A DNA stretch of 24,805 bases. It comes from Bodo saltans. Taxonomy: Eukaryota > Euglenozoa > Kinetoplastea > Eubodonida > Bodonidae. The stretch is from the NCBI GenBank assembly GCA_001460835.1, contig CYKH01002155.1, forward strand, positions 9,199 through 34,003, read 5' to 3'. The notes below the pieces were generated by a model. The model had not been told where the DNA came from and did not search any database. It saw only the letters and a program-made list of their open reading frames with translations. This document shows, in pieces, positions 9,031 to 18,241 of the stretch. Position numbers and translations under genes: made by a program. Each line of letters opens with the position of its first letter. Within the stretch, counting starts at the first letter, position 1.

Positions 9031-9330
9031 ATCACACTTGCGAGAGCAAGAAATAGTGGCGGTACAGAATATTGACAATGCGCAACAGGACGGAGGGAGC
9101 TGTGCCCAAACGCGACGTGCGTGAGTGTGGAGTGATGACGATGGAGGAGAGATAGGGAGCAACAACAGATAGGTAGGGAGAGAGGGTGTGTTTGTGAATG
9201 TTCGAAGGTGACAACGTAATCGACCAAGCAATCAATCGACTTTGAGACCCAAATGAGCCAAAGAAAAAAAAACTTTGTTGATTTAGGCCGCTAGTGGATG
9301 TCTATTGTTTCCAAAATGAAGCGAATTGCA
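9031..9330. other. Intergenic region after isocitrate dehydrogenase
   Basis: No supported gene. It contains the presumed 3' UTR, a purine-rich stretch near 9125-9190 and an A run at 9264-9272. An antisense open frame that enters this region is a by-product of the biased codon use of the neighbouring gene. Confidence 0.5.
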
Positions 9331-9366
9331 TTTGTTATCCTTTGTGTTTGGTTCCTCCCCTTAAAG
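9331..9366 (+). promoter_or_regulatory. Polypyrimidine tract and trans-splice acceptor of the BRCT gene
   Basis: A pyrimidine-rich run (TTTGTTATCC to CCTCCCC) is followed by the first AG at 9365-9366, 24 nt before the ATG at 9390. This excludes the upstream GTG-initiated extension from 9294. Confidence 0.6.
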
Positions 9367-9389
9367 CGCAAGTAGGCTCACACACAAAC

Positions 9390-11045
9390 ATGTTCCAAGA
9401 GCTGCTAAAAGAGATCAGCAATAATCCGCAGTCTGCGAGGATGCTGCAGGAGGCCCTGGCTAACCAGCAACAGCATTTGTCAACCCTTGGTCCGGTGTCG
9501 TCTGCCTCGTCAACGATCTCAACTGCGATGCCCTCGACCTCGACCACTCGAGGAGGTGCAGTTGCCACCAATCCCAAGCCAATTGCATCTGCAGGCAAAC
9601 CTTCACAGCGATCAGACTCTTCGTCAGTAGTGCAGCAGCTTCAGCAGGACGTCGCGTGGTGGAAGCAACGTGCGCTGGAGTCACACCGGCGATTGCTGAT
9701 CCTTCAAGAGCAGAGCTTCATCTCCGCCACACGCGCCCATCACGACGCGCCGTTTCTCGATTGGCCTGATGGTGACGAACTGTCAATGGTCGAGGACCTC
9801 GAAGAGGATGATCAGGGTGCTGCCGCGGAGCACGCGCCTTCGGAGGCGGTGGACCGGTTCCGTTCAGGAAGTGCGGTTGAGATTCCAGACTCTCGTCGTG
9901 GCCGACGCTTAGAGGTGGGAGGCAACCCCCCGTCGTCGGTGCGCAGCGCTAGTCAATTGATTAGAGGCGGAGGAGGTATGCCAGCGATGGTGGTTGTGCC
10001 CTCGCCCGGACCGCTTGTCTACCACGGCATCCCACCGCGATCTGGGGCGCCTTCCAATCAGCTCAAATCACGCCGAACGCCTCGGACACCGAGTTTGACC
10101 GCCGCAGACAGAGTTGATCGAGGAGGTTATCCTGTCGCCTCTCATTCGCGATCCATAGCCATTGGCAGCTCACCTGTTGTCGCCCCGCCCCTTCCCGCTC
10201 CTCTTCAACGAGCTGATGTCATTGCGCATACCGGGTACCCTGCAGCGAATCCGTACGGCACCAACGCTGCCTACCACTCAGCGTCCGCGGTCATTGCTGC
10301 ACGTCAAGCTGCTGCGGCAGCGAGGCCCCCTGTGCATCACTTCAGTGCTCGCTCCCCCGCCCCCAACCCTCCACAAGCACATCACTCTACGTTTGCTCAA
10401 GGGAATCGCAGTGGTGCTCCTATGCGCAGCGGTCTCGGGGGCGTTGAGGCGGAGTCTCGAGGTGCAAGTTCTGCAGCGTCGTCTGTTGCAGGAGCACTTC
10501 GTGCAGTTCGTGCTGGCGGGACAAGGTCTCCCTCGCCTCAAAACCCAAAACGAGGCAGCAACTCCTTCCGCAACTTGATTCTCTCAGGAGTCAGCGCGGA
10601 GGAGCGAGAAGCCGTCACTCAGGCCATTGGACATTTGACGAACGCAAGATTAGTGGGCAGCGACACCTCTGACACGCTCCCCTCCCTCGTGACTCATGTC
10701 GTGACGCCTGGGGGTGGGCTCCGTAGCTTCAAGGCGCTGTGTGCGTACGTCTCCGCGAAGTACGTCATTACACCGCAATATGTAATTGACTCCGCTAAGG
10801 CAGGGTATTGGCTGGAGGAGCTCGACTTCCCTACGTCCCACTTCATTCCAACGAAGCCTCTAGAACATCAACAGTTTCTGGTCACAATGGACGACGCATC
10901 ACTTTGTGACCTCGTCAAGCGCGTCATTGTGTACGGAGGGGGCTCTATTCTGCATACCGCAAGGAAGACGCTTGCTGACGATGTGGTGGTCATACGAGGA
11001 GCACAGGAGCTTCTTGATTTCATTGCAACGAAATCACAAACGTGA
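9390..11045 (+). CDS. Tandem BRCT-domain protein
   Basis: 551-aa protein. The N-terminus begins MFQELLKEISNNP and is followed by Ser/Thr-rich linkers, a short helical stretch near residues 80-115, an acidic patch, and a long disordered Ala/Pro/Ser/Arg-rich middle. The C-terminus holds a BRCT domain (about residues 390-475) with the phosphate-pocket-like motif LILSGVS and the helix-3 tryptophan region AKYVITPQYVIDS...GYWLEE. A second BRCT-like unit (about 488-548) contains KRVIVYGGGSILHTARK. The order resembles microcephalin/PTIP-type tandem BRCT pairs, which bind phosphorylated serine or threonine peptides, usually in DNA-damage or mitotic signalling. The first BRCT is convincing and the second weaker. 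The partner and pathway cannot be told from sequence. Confidence 0.8.
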   Translation: MFQELLKEISNNPQSARMLQEALANQQQHLSTLGPVSSASSTISTAMPSTSTTRGGAVATNPKPIASAGKPSQRSDSSSVVQQLQQDVAWWKQRALESHRRLLILQEQSFISATRAHHDAPFLDWPDGDELSMVEDLEEDDQGAAAEHAPSEAVDRFRSGSAVEIPDSRRGRRLEVGGNPPSSVRSASQLIRGGGGMPAMVVVPSPGPLVYHGIPPRSGAPSNQLKSRRTPRTPSLTAADRVDRGGYPVASHSRSIAIGSSPVVAPPLPAPLQRADVIAHTGYPAANPYGTNAAYHSASAVIAARQAAAAARPPVHHFSARSPAPNPPQAHHSTFAQGNRSGAPMRSGLGGVEAESRGASSAASSVAGALRAVRAGGTRSPSPQNPKRGSNSFRNLILSGVSAEEREAVTQAIGHLTNARLVGSDTSDTLPSLVTHVVTPGGGLRSFKALCAYVSAKYVITPQYVIDSAKAGYWLEELDFPTSHFIPTKPLEHQQFLVTMDDASLCDLVKRVIVYGGGSILHTARKTLADDVVVIRGAQELLDFIATKSQT

Positions 11046-11222
11046 AGGATGCAGATGCGGATGGGGAACTTTCCGCAAATACATATTAGATCATGTGAGT
11101 TTGGGCCGCTGACCCACACACTTTTTTTCTGTTTCTAGACGAAGATAGAAGTTTTTTGTTCTTAAGCTGCATCTCACGGTAATTGTGCCTTTAATTCTTC
11201 ACCTCTGGACTCTGGATTCTTT

Positions 11223-11245
11223 AGTTTCTTTTGCGCTTTACACAG
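11223..11245 (+). promoter_or_regulatory. Trans-splice acceptor of the 139-aa coiled-coil gene
   Basis: The tract TTTCTTTTGCGCTTTACAC runs into AG at 11244-11245, 42 nt before the ATG at 11288. A second AG at 11259-11260 is also possible. The spacer from 11046 holds nothing else that I can support. Confidence 0.5.
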
Positions 11246-11287
11246 AACTCAGAATTTCAGAGCTGACCCCATTTATCGGGGCAATAA

Positions 11288-11707
11288 ATGACTGCACGAG
11301 ATTTAATCGTCTTGCAAGGCGAGATTGACAAGAACGCCGCCATCATTGGCAGCCTTCAGCATGAGACCGCTCTTACACTCGCCACCGTGAGCGGCCAAGA
11401 GCGCGCACTAAAGAAGCACTTGTTATCGTTGCAAGAGGAGCTGCGCACTGTTCGTGACCTGACGATAGCAATGCAGGCACGTGTCCAGGGTGGCCCAACA
11501 GTCAAACAATCAGAAGTGGATGCGGCTATTCAGCGGCGGAATAAGAAGAAAGAAGATCTCAAAACAATCCAACGGGAGGTGCGCCTGCTGGAGGGCATTT
11601 TGCACGAGTTTATCGACGTGGAGCCTCTACGAATTCGTGAATTGTTTGATGTGAGCGACCCTAACGATGAAATTGCACTGGCGATGGTGTTGGATGCTCG
11701 GAAGTAG
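11288..11707 (+). CDS. Small coiled-coil protein, function unknown
   Basis: 139 aa, ATG start and TAG stop, preceded by a pyrimidine tract and AG. The sequence is almost wholly helical and charged, with hydrophobic positions at heptad spacing (residues ~1-60 and ~75-110) separated by a short Gly/Pro-containing break (QGGPTVKQ), which suggests a hairpin or two-helix coiled coil. The tail is acidic and then short (MVLDARK). I do not recognise the family. Size and topology are compatible with a small subunit of a ciliary, tethering or prefoldin-like complex, but no motif decides between these. Confidence 0.72.
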   Translation: MTARDLIVLQGEIDKNAAIIGSLQHETALTLATVSGQERALKKHLLSLQEELRTVRDLTIAMQARVQGGPTVKQSEVDAAIQRRNKKKEDLKTIQREVRLLEGILHEFIDVEPLRIRELFDVSDPNDEIALAMVLDARK

Positions 11708-11858
11708 CCGCGGAACCGAGAATTGAGGAGATATCGCGAACGGAAGCCTGCCCTTTGCGAGAATTGCAGAGGCGAAATTTGTATTGTTGTTGTTCTTCAT
11801 GAAATAATTGCTGTTTGATTCGAACCATCACATCTGTGATGTCTCACAAGAAGCTCAC

Positions 11859-11876
11859 TTTTTTGCTTGTACACAG
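11859..11876 (+). promoter_or_regulatory. Trans-splice acceptor of the Sec23 gene
   Basis: CTTTTTTGCTTGTACACAG: a T-rich tract with AG at 11875-11876, 21 nt before the ATG at 11898. It fixes the start codon of the Gln-rich N-terminus. Confidence 0.65.
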
Positions 11877-11897
11877 GTTAACGTTTAACGGTACCGC

Positions 11898-14645
11898 ATG
11901 CAGCCATATCAAGGAGCGGGGTGGACAGGGCAATACCCTCAAGCAGGGGCTTCCCAACAACCTGGTGCTCAACAACAGTATGCGCAACAAAGTTATCCAC
12001 AAGGGCAGCCCTTGCAAGGATATGCGCCTCAAGAGCAGCAGCAACAGCAGCAGTTTCAACCTGCTCAGTATCAACAGCAACAACAGCAATATCCTCAGGC
12101 ACAACAGCAATATGCCCAACAGCAGCAGCAGTTGGCATATCCGCAGCAACAGCAACAGCAGGTTAACAGCGTCCCTCAAGGGCAGCTGCCTCCCATGCCT
12201 CTCCCTCCCACCCAGGCAACTCCGGTCACCCCAACATTCCAGAACACACCCGACCCGGCCTTGCTAAACCGAGAGCAGAGCGACAGCAACGGGCTGCGAT
12301 GGACCTGGTCGACCTACCCCAACACCGAGCGACCAAAGGGTGCCCGAGGTGGAGGTGCTGCTGGACACATCCACACCCCACCCATGATTATTCCCCTGAG
12401 CTGCATGTACACCCCGCTACAACCTCTGACGACAGGGACGCCAGAAGTGCAGGGGCAACCGGAGCTGTGCAAGAACTGCGGTTCGATTTGGTCGCGCCAC
12501 AGTCGCGTGGATGTTGCTGCAAACTACTGGGCATGTTTGTCATGCTTCTCCCGCAATCCCCTGCCCAAGGGGTTTGATCCCCAGCACCCCGCACTCCTTC
12601 ACGACACGGTCGAGTACGTCTTGGGCACCGATAGTGAAGCCCGCCCTACGTTCCTTTTTGTCATTGACACATGCATCCCGCAGGAAGAGATGGACGCCCT
12701 GAAGCGTAATTTATTGCGTTGCGTGGAGTGGTTGCCACCTCTGTCGCTCGTAGGCTTTGTGACCTTTGGACATGGAGTGACCCTGTGGGAGCTGGGCTGC
12801 GAGGAGCTGAACAAGTGCTACTGCCTGCGAGGGACTCGACAGTACTCCGTCACGGAGCTGACTGCAATGCTCAACGTCAGTGAAACGAGCCCTGTCCTAG
12901 GCCGGTTCCTCTGCCCCCTCGACGAGTGCGAGTTCGCCCTCAACTCCATTATCGATGAGCTGAGTGTTGACCCCTTCCCTGTGTCTGTTGGATTCCGACC
13001 TCAGCGAGCAACAGGGACTGCCATTGACCTCGCGGTGCGACTCATGGAGTTCCTCGGGAGCGGATCCACGTGCGGTAAGGTGGCACTGTTTTGTGGTGGT
13101 CCCTGCACTCGTGGCCCTGGTAAGGTGGTGGGTGTCGACAAGGCTGAGATGCTCCGCTTCCATCGTGACTTTATGGACGGTAACACGCCGCACTACCAAG
13201 CCGCGTTCGACTTCTACAACGACATTGCTGGCCGTCTCCAAGCGGTCCGCGGTGCGTTGGATGTGTTTGCCGAGAGCTTCGATCAAGTCGGCATCACAGA
13301 GCTTCGACGTTGCGTCAACAACACTGGTGGCACGTTCGTTTGTGGCGACACATTTGATCATCAAATGTTTACGGAGAGTTTCCAGCGCAGCTTTCAACGC
13401 TGCAACATCAAGCCGACTGGAGAGGTGGTGGAGGGAGACCTCGAGACCCATGCCATGTTTGGACTTCAGGTGCAACTGTTGACAAGTGCCGACACGCTGA
13501 TTTCAGGAGTCATCGGGCCGTGCTCTGCTGTTCCGTTGGCAAAGGCAGGCCCAACAGCGACCCCAGCGATCAACGCTGCGAATAGCCGAGTCTCTCCGCT
13601 TGTCATTGGTCTCGGAGGCACGACGACGTGGTCCACCAGCTGCGCTGACGAAAGCCTTACCCTCACCTTTGTGTTTGACACTGAGACTTCGGACAGTGCT
13701 GATACGCAACAACAACAACAACCTGGTTCGCCCTCTGGCCCTGCTACTGTCGTTTCCACGTCCCAACGCTTCTTCCAATTCCAGGCGTCCTACGTCACCG
13801 CCACTGGGCAGCGCCGTATTCGTGTCTCTACTGTTGTACAGCCTGTCGCTCCTTTAAAAGACCCAACGTACTTTGTGTTCCACAGAACATTTGATCAGGC
13901 GTGCGCTGCTGCTGTGACGTCTCGCATGGCGGTCTGGCTCATGGAGCAACAAGACAACCGCTGGGAGTCCACCAAACGTTGGCTGGACAAGTTGCTCGTG
14001 CAGTTTGTTCGTCGCTTTGGCACCTACACCATTGGACAACCAGACTCACTGCGTCTTGCTCCGTGTCTTAGCCTATTTCCGTCCTTCGTGTTCAACCTTC
14101 GCCGATCCGAGTTTTTTATGGTTCAGAATATTTCCCCTGATGAGACCACCTTCAAACGCCACTGGATGATGCGAGAGCCGTGCGATAGTTGCGTGCTGAT
14201 GATCCAGCCCACACTCTTTAGCTACACTCTTGCGGCCCCGGTCGCCTCCCCGGTGCCACTTGACAGCACGAGCCTTGTGCCAGACCACGTCCTACTTATG
14301 GACGCCTTCTTTAACGTTCACGTGTTGTGGGGCGCTACTGTCTACGAGTGGCTGAAGATGAAGTACCATGAGAACCCCGACTTTGCCCACTTTAAAGCTC
14401 AAGTGGATGCCCCTGACGTCGACGCGGCGGAGATCCTGAAGCGACGCTTCCCGTACCCACGCTTTTCCAAGACAGATGTCAACGGATCTGAGTCCCGACA
14501 TGTCAAGACACGCTTGAACCCAACGACCACCCACAACAACACAATGCAGTCGGGCGGCGAGGTGATTTACACCGACGACGCAAGCGTGACGCGCTTTATG
14601 CAGACACTCAAGGCGGCTGCGGTGGCGCCCGAAGCGCCGAAGTAA
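11898..14645 (+). CDS. SEC23: COPII coat subunit Sec23 with Gln-rich N-terminal extension
   Basis: 915 aa. Sec23 pairs with Sec24 to form the inner COPII coat on the ER and is the GTPase-activating protein for Sar1. Sec23 is preferred over Sec24 because of LRWTWSTYPNTE at the domain start, FLFVIDTCIPQEEM in the trunk, the ELGCEELNK segment and FCGGPCTRGPGKVVG, all close to classical Sec23 signatures. The zinc finger is complete: C191, C194, C213, C216. Trunk, beta-barrel and helical parts follow, and the gelsolin-like end contains MIQPTLFSYTL and RLNPTTTHNN. An arginine in SESRHVKTRLNP lies where the Sar1 arginine finger of yeast Sec23 is expected, which is inferred by position. The first ~105 residues are dominated by Gln with Tyr, Pro and Ala (CAG/CAA-rich DNA at about 11930-12170). 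Canonical Sec23 starts near the LRWTW motif, so this extension is unusual. A second short Gln run (residues ~602-606) interrupts the beta-barrel region. Confidence 0.95.
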   Translation: MQPYQGAGWTGQYPQAGASQQPGAQQQYAQQSYPQGQPLQGYAPQEQQQQQQFQPAQYQQQQQQYPQAQQQYAQQQQQLAYPQQQQQQVNSVPQGQLPPMPLPPTQATPVTPTFQNTPDPALLNREQSDSNGLRWTWSTYPNTERPKGARGGGAAGHIHTPPMIIPLSCMYTPLQPLTTGTPEVQGQPELCKNCGSIWSRHSRVDVAANYWACLSCFSRNPLPKGFDPQHPALLHDTVEYVLGTDSEARPTFLFVIDTCIPQEEMDALKRNLLRCVEWLPPLSLVGFVTFGHGVTLWELGCEELNKCYCLRGTRQYSVTELTAMLNVSETSPVLGRFLCPLDECEFALNSIIDELSVDPFPVSVGFRPQRATGTAIDLAVRLMEFLGSGSTCGKVALFCGGPCTRGPGKVVGVDKAEMLRFHRDFMDGNTPHYQAAFDFYNDIAGRLQAVRGALDVFAESFDQVGITELRRCVNNTGGTFVCGDTFDHQMFTESFQRSFQRCNIKPTGEVVEGDLETHAMFGLQVQLLTSADTLISGVIGPCSAVPLAKAGPTATPAINAANSRVSPLVIGLGGTTTWSTSCADESLTLTFVFDTETSDSADTQQQQQPGSPSGPATVVSTSQRFFQFQASYVTATGQRRIRVSTVVQPVAPLKDPTYFVFHRTFDQACAAAVTSRMAVWLMEQQDNRWESTKRWLDKLLVQFVRRFGTYTIGQPDSLRLAPCLSLFPSFVFNLRRSEFFMVQNISPDETTFKRHWMMREPCDSCVLMIQPTLFSYTLAAPVASPVPLDSTSLVPDHVLLMDAFFNVHVLWGATVYEWLKMKYHENPDFAHFKAQVDAPDVDAAEILKRRFPYPRFSKTDVNGSESRHVKTRLNPTTTHNNTMQSGGEVIYTDDASVTRFMQTLKAAAVAPEAPK

Positions 14646-15094
14646 GGAGCAGGAGAGATGCCTAGGACTTTACATGAGGGCCAGGAGAATGAAATATGAT
14701 GTGCTTGTGTGCTTAGAACTGCATTCCAGGCCGTTCAACCTTAGCAACAACCAAAGCAAAACTACCATTTATCATCTTGACCGTTTTTCTTGATGCTATG
14801 TTGTCATGTTCCTTGTCGTGTTTTTTCCCCTAGAGTGAACTTCGTGAGTTCGTAGACTCTTTTGTGAGAAAAGGAAAGTGCCACGTTAGCACTTTGTGTC
14901 CTCTCGCGTGCAGTCTCGGTATTGTTCATCAACAACATCGAGCTCTCCGCGAAAGACCCAAAAAGAGCTTTTTGAAAGAAAAGCTATTCATTTCAGTGAA
15001 TAGAAAAGTAACAAAAAACGTCATCAACACACTTCAATTTTAGTACCACCACTCACGAAGGAACAAGCAACACAATCACACAGCGGAATCAACA
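14646..15094. other. 449-bp intergenic region with acceptor for the WD40-channel gene
   Basis: No supported coding frame and no tRNA-like structure seen. It holds the Sec23 3' UTR and several T-rich tracts. The likeliest trans-splice acceptor for the next gene is ACTTCAATTTTAG, with AG at 15042-15043, 52 nt before the ATG at 15095. An alternative is ATTCATTTCAG near 14986-14996. Confidence 0.5.
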
Positions 15095-18000
15095 ATGGAT
15101 CTTCGGTTTATGCAATACAACAGTGAGTTCGACGAGAATGAAGAGAAGAGCACCCCCATCGTCACTTGGATGGAGAAGGAGCGCATTTTCTGCATGGCCG
15201 CCACCCCTGGAGGTCGTATCATTACCGCCGGCGACACCAGTGGTGACATTAGCTTCTGGGACAGCCGTACTGGTACCAAAGAGTACGACTTATCTGGCCA
15301 CACCGAGGCTGTGCTGGCGTTAGTGGTCGTGGCGGATCTGAATGCCCTCTTCTCTGCAGGTGCGGACAGTACCGTTCGTCTTTGGAATTTAGAAACACTA
15401 CAAAATACCATGGTGTTTGAAGGTCACCGTGGTTTCATCGTCGGTCTGTTTGCGATGCGATCGGAGACGGGAACAGGTCTGTTCTCCGGAAGTGATGATC
15501 GTACGGTGAAACAGTGGAACTCTAACAGTGGTGCTTGTGTGCACACATACAAAGGCCACAAAGGTCCTGTGAACGCTATCACCGCCACGGAGACAAACAT
15601 GATTTCTGGCAGCAGCGACGGTATTATTAAAATTTGGGACTTGGGATCTCGCCGATGCATCCGCACCATCGAAGCACACACCGACTCGATCTGGTGTTTG
15701 ATTCAACTCAAGGACGGCCGCTTCGCATCCGGGAGCACAGACTCTTCCATCAAGATCTGGGAGAATATTTTCCTCAACAACAACGCCGTCACGCTCACTG
15801 CCCACCATGGCAAAGTCCGCAAACTGTTGTCCTACGGCCCCATTCTCTTCTCTGCTGGTGCAGATGCTGTGATCTACGCGTGGGATACACGCACCAACAA
15901 CCTCGTGAGAACGCTGAAGTATCACACGAAACAAATCTCAGGCCTTACGTTGCACAACAACAATTTGTGCTCCTCTGGATTCGATAAGAACGTCTGCCGT
16001 TGGGACGTGCAGCTGCTCCTCCCAGAGAAGCAACCGATTGTCCAATTTCAGCAGCTTTCGGTGGCCAAGGACCAAGACGGGGACGGTGGAGACAAGAACG
16101 AAGGCGTGAACTATCGGCGCAACCAAAAGCGTGTCCGTGAGAAGACGCCTGAGGATATCGTCGAGCTCTACAAGGAGCTCCCCATCAATTTTGTGGTCGA
16201 CGCATTAGACTTCAAGGTCACCTCATCCCGACTGATGGGAGAGATTATTTTCTACATCCCCTTTCTCATTTGCTTCGTCTTTGTGTTCATGCTCGCTCGC
16301 CCCATTGAGGACGGCTACTACATGACGCAAGCCATTTCCGACGTGCTCGTCACCCAACAGTTGCCCTCCTTTAAGAACCCGCGCACCTTTACTGAGGTCA
16401 CGACCGTGGCGTGGTTCTACACGTGGATGACGTTAATGGTGACGGAGTTGTGGCGTGATCGATCCGACCTCACGTTTCCCTCGGTGCAGGGACAGAATAT
16501 TCTAGTGGGAGCGATGCGTGTTCGTCAGCAGCGTGCCACGCCCAATTCCTGCTCCTTCAACAAGCATTTCTTCAATATGTCCGTCGGCGGGCTTCCGTGT
16601 TACGGCGCGTTAGACTCCCAAGGCGACACCAGTCCATTTGTATGTCCGCAGTACTCCCTCTGCTCAAACACCACCACCGATAACGCCAATGCTATTGCAG
16701 CCGCACTGAGCACCCTCGGATTGACCTCCGCAGGCTTCACGTTCGACGCCTCAGCAGGCCTTCCGTACGAAGGTCAAGTCGCATCCTACACAGACGGCGG
16801 CTTTGCCATTGACTTCAACTTCTCAGAGCCACTGCAAGTTCAGCTAGACAAGATTGCTGCGATGGAGACGTTAGGGTACGTGGATGAAGTCGTGACACGC
16901 CTCGTGGACGTTGCGTTCTACGTCTACAACCCCAGCATCGACGTGTTTGTGAGCTTCCTGATGGTGCTTGAAGTCCCATACGGAGGCACGTGGATGCCTC
17001 TTGCTCGCACCACTGGGTTCGAAGTCTTCACCACCCGTCACAGCGGACAACTAGGATTTCAAGTATTCTTCTTCTTCTTTGTGCTCGGCTTCATTGCGCT
17101 GTTCATTTGGCAATTCGTCGCAGACTTCCGCAAAGGCCGCACCACAAGTTTCATTCTCGACGCATGGAACGTCATTGAATTCGTGAATTTGTTAATCTTT
17201 ATTGTCATGTACGGGTACCTCTACAGCTGGATTATTCAGTCCCGCCAGCTAAAACTTGACGACTTACTTGCAGAAACGGCATACTCGTCGATTCTAGAGA
17301 AGACAAACACGTACTACCAGTCCATGGTGTGGTTCAATGCTGTCAACACTGTACTGACCTTCATGAAGCTTCTCAAGTACGTTCGCCTCAACGATCGCCT
17401 TAACATCTTGACGCGTACTCTGTCCGTTGCCCAGCAGTCATTGCTTGGCGTGCTCGTTCTGTTCGTGTACGTGGTGTTTGGCTTTGCGCTGACAGGCAAC
17501 AACCTTTACGGTGTTGCGATGTTCAACTTCCGAAACATCTCGGTCTCGTATGTGGCATTGCTGCGCGCGCTTATTGGCGACGTTGACTACACGGCCATGA
17601 CCATGGAGACCATCATCGTGACCATCTTCTTCTTCTGGGCCTACATGATTCTCGGCCAGTTCATTCTGCTCAACTTCCTTGTTGCCGTGATCAGCGATGG
17701 TTTCCACGAAGTGAGCATGACAAAGTCGTCCATTCCGCTGGATCAGACGATCGTCAAGGCGTTTAAGGATGCGAGGTACGAGTTCCTTCCAAAGGTATTA
17801 CGCTGGAAGTTCCTGCTGCTGCGCCATCGTGCAACGCAAACGACGATTGTGGCCAACACACTCGACGAGCTCGTGGACAAGCGTAATAAAATGGTCGATG
17901 AGGACGCTGCACAACGTCAAGATTACGATGAGGTCGAGGACGTGCTGATGCGCAAAGCGGACTTCAAAGCGCTGGTTCCTAAAGATGACCAGGAGCTGCT

Positions 18001-18241
18001 GAAAGAAAACGAAACCTTTATTGATGAGGTGTGGAAGGACATGGCATGGGAGTATCACCACAAACAAATGGCGGCGAAGGGACAAGATGAAATTGAGCGC
18101 GAGGCGATTGTGTTTGAGGAGGTAGAGCAGGCCCTTCGTGGCCTGAGCGCGTCGTTCCCAGTGATGGAGCAGCTGAAGAACCGCCTGCAGGTGCAGGAAG
18201 CAAAGCTACGTCCGTTAGCTCGTTCCATGGGCATCCGATAA
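15095..18241 (+). CDS. WD40-repeat / polycystin (TRPP-type) cation channel fusion protein
   Basis: 1048 aa with two complete modules in one unbroken frame. Residues ~20-308 contain seven WD40 repeats ending in SFWDS, RLWNL, KQWNS, KIWDL, KIWEN, YAWDT and CRWDV, enough for a closed seven-blade propeller. From residue ~381 follows a PKD2-like channel: TM1 (~381-402), a large lumenal/extracellular TOP-type domain (~405-645) with paired cysteines, possible N-glycosylation sites (NMS, NTT, NFS) and the VYNPSIDVFVSFLMVLEVP segment, TM2 (~654-678), TM3 (~688-715), TM4 (~742-768), TM5 (~783-806), a pore helix and filter LRALIGDVDY (residues 823-832, compare the LGD of PKD2), and TM6 (~843-870). The C-terminal ~180 residues are cytosolic, charged and partly coiled coil. 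Family members conduct Na+, K+ or Ca2+ and are often ciliary. The propeller would face the cytosol and could bind a partner or tether the channel. Channel identity is strong; ion preference and location are inference. Confidence 0.93.
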   Translation: MDLRFMQYNSEFDENEEKSTPIVTWMEKERIFCMAATPGGRIITAGDTSGDISFWDSRTGTKEYDLSGHTEAVLALVVVADLNALFSAGADSTVRLWNLETLQNTMVFEGHRGFIVGLFAMRSETGTGLFSGSDDRTVKQWNSNSGACVHTYKGHKGPVNAITATETNMISGSSDGIIKIWDLGSRRCIRTIEAHTDSIWCLIQLKDGRFASGSTDSSIKIWENIFLNNNAVTLTAHHGKVRKLLSYGPILFSAGADAVIYAWDTRTNNLVRTLKYHTKQISGLTLHNNNLCSSGFDKNVCRWDVQLLLPEKQPIVQFQQLSVAKDQDGDGGDKNEGVNYRRNQKRVREKTPEDIVELYKELPINFVVDALDFKVTSSRLMGEIIFYIPFLICFVFVFMLARPIEDGYYMTQAISDVLVTQQLPSFKNPRTFTEVTTVAWFYTWMTLMVTELWRDRSDLTFPSVQGQNILVGAMRVRQQRATPNSCSFNKHFFNMSVGGLPCYGALDSQGDTSPFVCPQYSLCSNTTTDNANAIAAALSTLGLTSAGFTFDASAGLPYEGQVASYTDGGFAIDFNFSEPLQVQLDKIAAMETLGYVDEVVTRLVDVAFYVYNPSIDVFVSFLMVLEVPYGGTWMPLARTTGFEVFTTRHSGQLGFQVFFFFFVLGFIALFIWQFVADFRKGRTTSFILDAWNVIEFVNLLIFIVMYGYLYSWIIQSRQLKLDDLLAETAYSSILEKTNTYYQSMVWFNAVNTVLTFMKLLKYVRLNDRLNILTRTLSVAQQSLLGVLVLFVYVVFGFALTGNNLYGVAMFNFRNISVSYVALLRALIGDVDYTAMTMETIIVTIFFFWAYMILGQFILLNFLVAVISDGFHEVSMTKSSIPLDQTIVKAFKDARYEFLPKVLRWKFLLLRHRATQTTIVANTLDELVDKRNKMVDEDAAQRQDYDEVEDVLMRKADFKALVPKDDQELLKENETFIDEVWKDMAWEYHHKQMAAKGQDEIEREAIVFEEVEQALRGLSASFPVMEQLKNRLQVQEAKLRPLARSMGIR

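Noticed and set aside
8107-9231. 374-codon open frame on the - strand
   Set aside because: It lies antisense to isocitrate dehydrogenase; the codon bias of that gene removes stop codons from this frame, and the translation is a Gly/Val/Leu/Asp-rich artefact with no domain.
12897-13475. 192-codon - strand frame inside Sec23
   Set aside because: It is fully covered by conserved Sec23 trunk sequence on the + strand and its composition is not protein-like.
14646-15094. Possible tRNA or small RNA gene in a large spacer
   Set aside because: No cloverleaf arms or A/B-box-like pair could be found by eye.
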